From: an uncultured Aquimarina sp.
Lineage (GTDB): Bacteria; Bacteroidota; Bacteroidia; Flavobacteriales; Flavobacteriaceae
Direction: 5' to 3'
Assembly (NCBI GenBank): GCA_937958735.1
Contig: CALGNG010000265.1
Coordinates: forward strand, 1 to 9,796
Length of the DNA: 9,796 nt
Position numbers and translations under genes: made by a program. The notes beneath the pieces are model-generated. The model did not search any database. It was given only the letters and a program-made list of their open reading frames with translations, and was not told the origin of the DNA. Position 1 is the stretch's first letter. Each line of letters opens with the position of its first letter. Shown one piece after another: positions 8,147 through 9,796 of the stretch.

Positions 8147-9796
8147 ATGAAGTTCGCAATTCCAATATTAATTATTACAGGTTTAGTCTTTAGTGCTTCT
8201 AATGCACAAGAGGCAACCATTTCTTTAGATCTAGGAGTTAAGAAATATGTAGGTAAAATAAGTGAATTAAATCGCGAAAAATATTTCGGGATGCAATCTT
8301 CGTATACAAGCAAAGATTTAGATAAGGAAGCCGAGTTTCTATTTGAAACACTAAATACTCATCCAGCAAAAAACTTCTATGGACCAGAACCTAATGGAGG
8401 TTTGCAATCCATTCAAGTTAATAAAATAGACAAACTGGTAAAAGATTTAAGAACAGAGATTTCTACAGGTATTTTGTTTACTAAATACAGTACTACAGAT
8501 TATGTCTTAACTCAAAAAGTTCCATCTAGGGTATACAACCCCGTAGCCAATGCCCAATACGAAGCATTAAAAATGGTGGAATATATCAAAGAATTATTTC
8601 CTAAAATGCCTAAGTTTTATGAAATAATGGACGAGCCTTTTGAAAATGCAAGTTTGTTTTCTGATAATCGATTAGAAGTAAAAGTACAAATAGCCAATTT
8701 TTATAAAACGGTAGCTCAAACTTTTAAAAAAAAATTACCAGAAATACAGGTAGGTGGATTTAGTGCCTCTCGACCTTTGTTCGAATTAAACAACTTTAAA
8801 AATTGGGAAGAAAATTATAAGGTTTTCTTAGATATAGCGGGTAAAGATATAGACTTTATATCTACAAAATTATACGACGAATTAGATAAAGATACAGCTA
8901 CTCTTAATTATTGTTCGGGTAGTAATTCTGAAGCTGTTTTAGATTTAATAGATACTTATAGTTATAGTAAATGGAACCAATTAAAACCCCATGTAATAAC
9001 AGAATATGGTCTTAAAGTGCCAGACTGGGAAGGCACCCAGTACACTCCTCAATACAGTACCTATACAACACAATCGTTAAACAATTTTGTAATGTCTTTT
9101 ATGGATAAACCAGACGTTATTGCAAAGGCGATCCCTTATGTTTTAGGTAAAGAAAATAAGTTTTATTCCGACAGTAAAAAAAACCCGAAAGGGAACCCGC
9201 ACCCTATGGCCATTCTTAAGAAAGACCAAGATGGGAGTTATGTCTATACAGATTTGGTTAAGTTTTATGATTTTTGGAGTGATGTTAAAGGGGATAGAGT
9301 ATACATATCCTCTAATAATCCAGATGTACAAGTAAATTCTTTTTACAAAAAAGGGAAGTGGTATATCGTTTGTAACAATTTATCATCAAAATCACATACC
9401 CTAAACTTTGGTTTTACTAATAACGATATTGTCCGAATTTCGAATTATACGCTTCGTCGTTTATTTGCAAACGAAGAAGGTGTCTTGGAATTAACAGAAG
9501 CCAGTACAGATTTGCACATAGATCAATTAGATATAGATCCGCACGAAATTTTTATGATGATTTGTGAGGTTCCAGATCTAGATCCCTTTGCTACCTCTAT
9601 TGTAGAATATAATAACTATTCTAAAGAATTTTTACAGGATATAAAAGAAAACGAGCCTATTTTATTTACTTTTTCCAAAGTAGTAACAGGGAAAGGAAAA
9701 GCAAATTTAAGAGTTAGTTTTGGTCACCCAAGAGGGGGAGACATGAAACCTGTAATTAAATTAAATGGAGAATATGTACTAACACCTACTAATTGG
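8147..9796 (+). CDS. Secreted GH86-type beta-agarase or beta-porphyranase (3' end outside window)
   Basis: Predicted endo-acting glycoside hydrolase that cuts beta-1,4 bonds in agar or porphyran of red algae. The frame stays open for 550 codons to the last base with no stop. Residues 1-20 form a signal peptide (cleavage near SNA|Q) with no lipobox, so the enzyme is secreted or periplasmic. A TIM-barrel region (about 35-385) opens with SELNREKYFG. It carries the likely acid/base Glu163 in EIMDEP and the likely nucleophile Glu286 in VITEYG; the spacing of 123 is close to what I recall for GH86 structures. A beta-sandwich region (about 390-480) ending near DPHEIFMM and the beginning of a third domain (RVSFGHP, IKLNGEY) follow, the three-part GH86 layout. 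The start is 53 bp after the membrane protein gene, and no terminator or good promoter lies between them. Agarase versus porphyranase cannot be decided here. Confidence 0.85.
   Translation, partial: MKFAIPILIITGLVFSASNAQEATISLDLGVKKYVGKISELNREKYFGMQSSYTSKDLDKEAEFLFETLNTHPAKNFYGPEPNGGLQSIQVNKIDKLVKDLRTEISTGILFTKYSTTDYVLTQKVPSRVYNPVANAQYEALKMVEYIKELFPKMPKFYEIMDEPFENASLFSDNRLEVKVQIANFYKTVAQTFKKKLPEIQVGGFSASRPLFELNNFKNWEENYKVFLDIAGKDIDFISTKLYDELDKDTATLNYCSGSNSEAVLDLIDTYSYSKWNQLKPHVITEYGLKVPDWEGTQYTPQYSTYTTQSLNNFVMSFMDKPDVIAKAIPYVLGKENKFYSDSKKNPKGNPHPMAILKKDQDGSYVYTDLVKFYDFWSDVKGDRVYISSNNPDVQVNSFYKKGKWYIVCNNLSSKSHTLNFGFTNNDIVRISNYTLRRLFANEEGVLELTEASTDLHIDQLDIDPHEIFMMICEVPDLDPFATSIVEYNNYSKEFLQDIKENEPILFTFSKVVTGKGKANLRVSFGHPRGGDMKPVIKLNGEYVLTPTNW

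Noticed and set aside
8726..8734. Run of nine A residues in the GH86 gene as a possible phase-variation or frameshift site
   Set aside because: It encodes in-frame Lys codons, and 8-base homopolymers also occur elsewhere in the window (1103-1110, 1909-1916, 9176-9183). At this base composition it is not special.
1722..9331. Several open frames of 60-90 codons on the minus strand (for example 1722-1919, 2297-2560, 5454-5672, 6453-6677, 9143-9331)
   Set aside because: Each lies wholly inside a confidently identified + strand gene, has no recognisable family or signal, and is what chance produces opposite AT-rich coding sequence.

Overview
The window looks like a chromosomal segment of a marine member of the Flavobacteriaceae (Bacteroidota). 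The DNA is AT-rich, start codons are preceded by A-rich stretches instead of Shine-Dalgarno sequences, and one promoter candidate has the Bacteroidota -7 element (TAnnTTTG). The protein families also fit: an outer-membrane patatin/POTRA/barrel fusion, a DUF3108 protein, a small flavobacterial four-helix membrane protein and a GH86 agarase-type enzyme. I cannot name the genus. Every gene lies on the + strand.

Region 1 (1-7575) is a compact probable operon. It holds the 3' end of uvrC (nucleotide excision repair), a secreted patatin-like phospholipase with a C-terminal outer-membrane barrel, a secreted DUF3108 protein, a tryptophan 2,3-dioxygenase, an M23 peptidase lipoprotein and pgi (glucose-6-phosphate isomerase). 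Gaps after uvrC are 34, 55, 1 and 4 bp, and the M23 and pgi genes overlap by 65 bp. The cluster ends at a strong intrinsic terminator just after pgi. Three of the six products act in the cell envelope; the others are a repair nuclease subunit, an amino-acid catabolic enzyme and a glycolytic enzyme. The grouping therefore looks like shared transcription, not one pathway.

Region 2 (7576-8093) contains the terminator, a candidate promoter whose upstream element lies in the terminator stem, and a small membrane protein of unknown function.

Region 3 (8147-9796) is the first 550 codons of a secreted GH86-type glycoside hydrolase (beta-agarase or beta-porphyranase) that runs off the right edge. It implies use of red-algal galactans and may be the first gene of a carbohydrate-utilisation locus that continues outside the window.

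I saw no mobile element, CRISPR array, tRNA or rRNA, and no non-coding stretch over 300 bp. Nothing here is clearly a new system. The best leads are the HxC variant of the M23 zinc motif, the 65-bp M23/pgi overlap, and the terminator that appears to share sequence with the next promoter.
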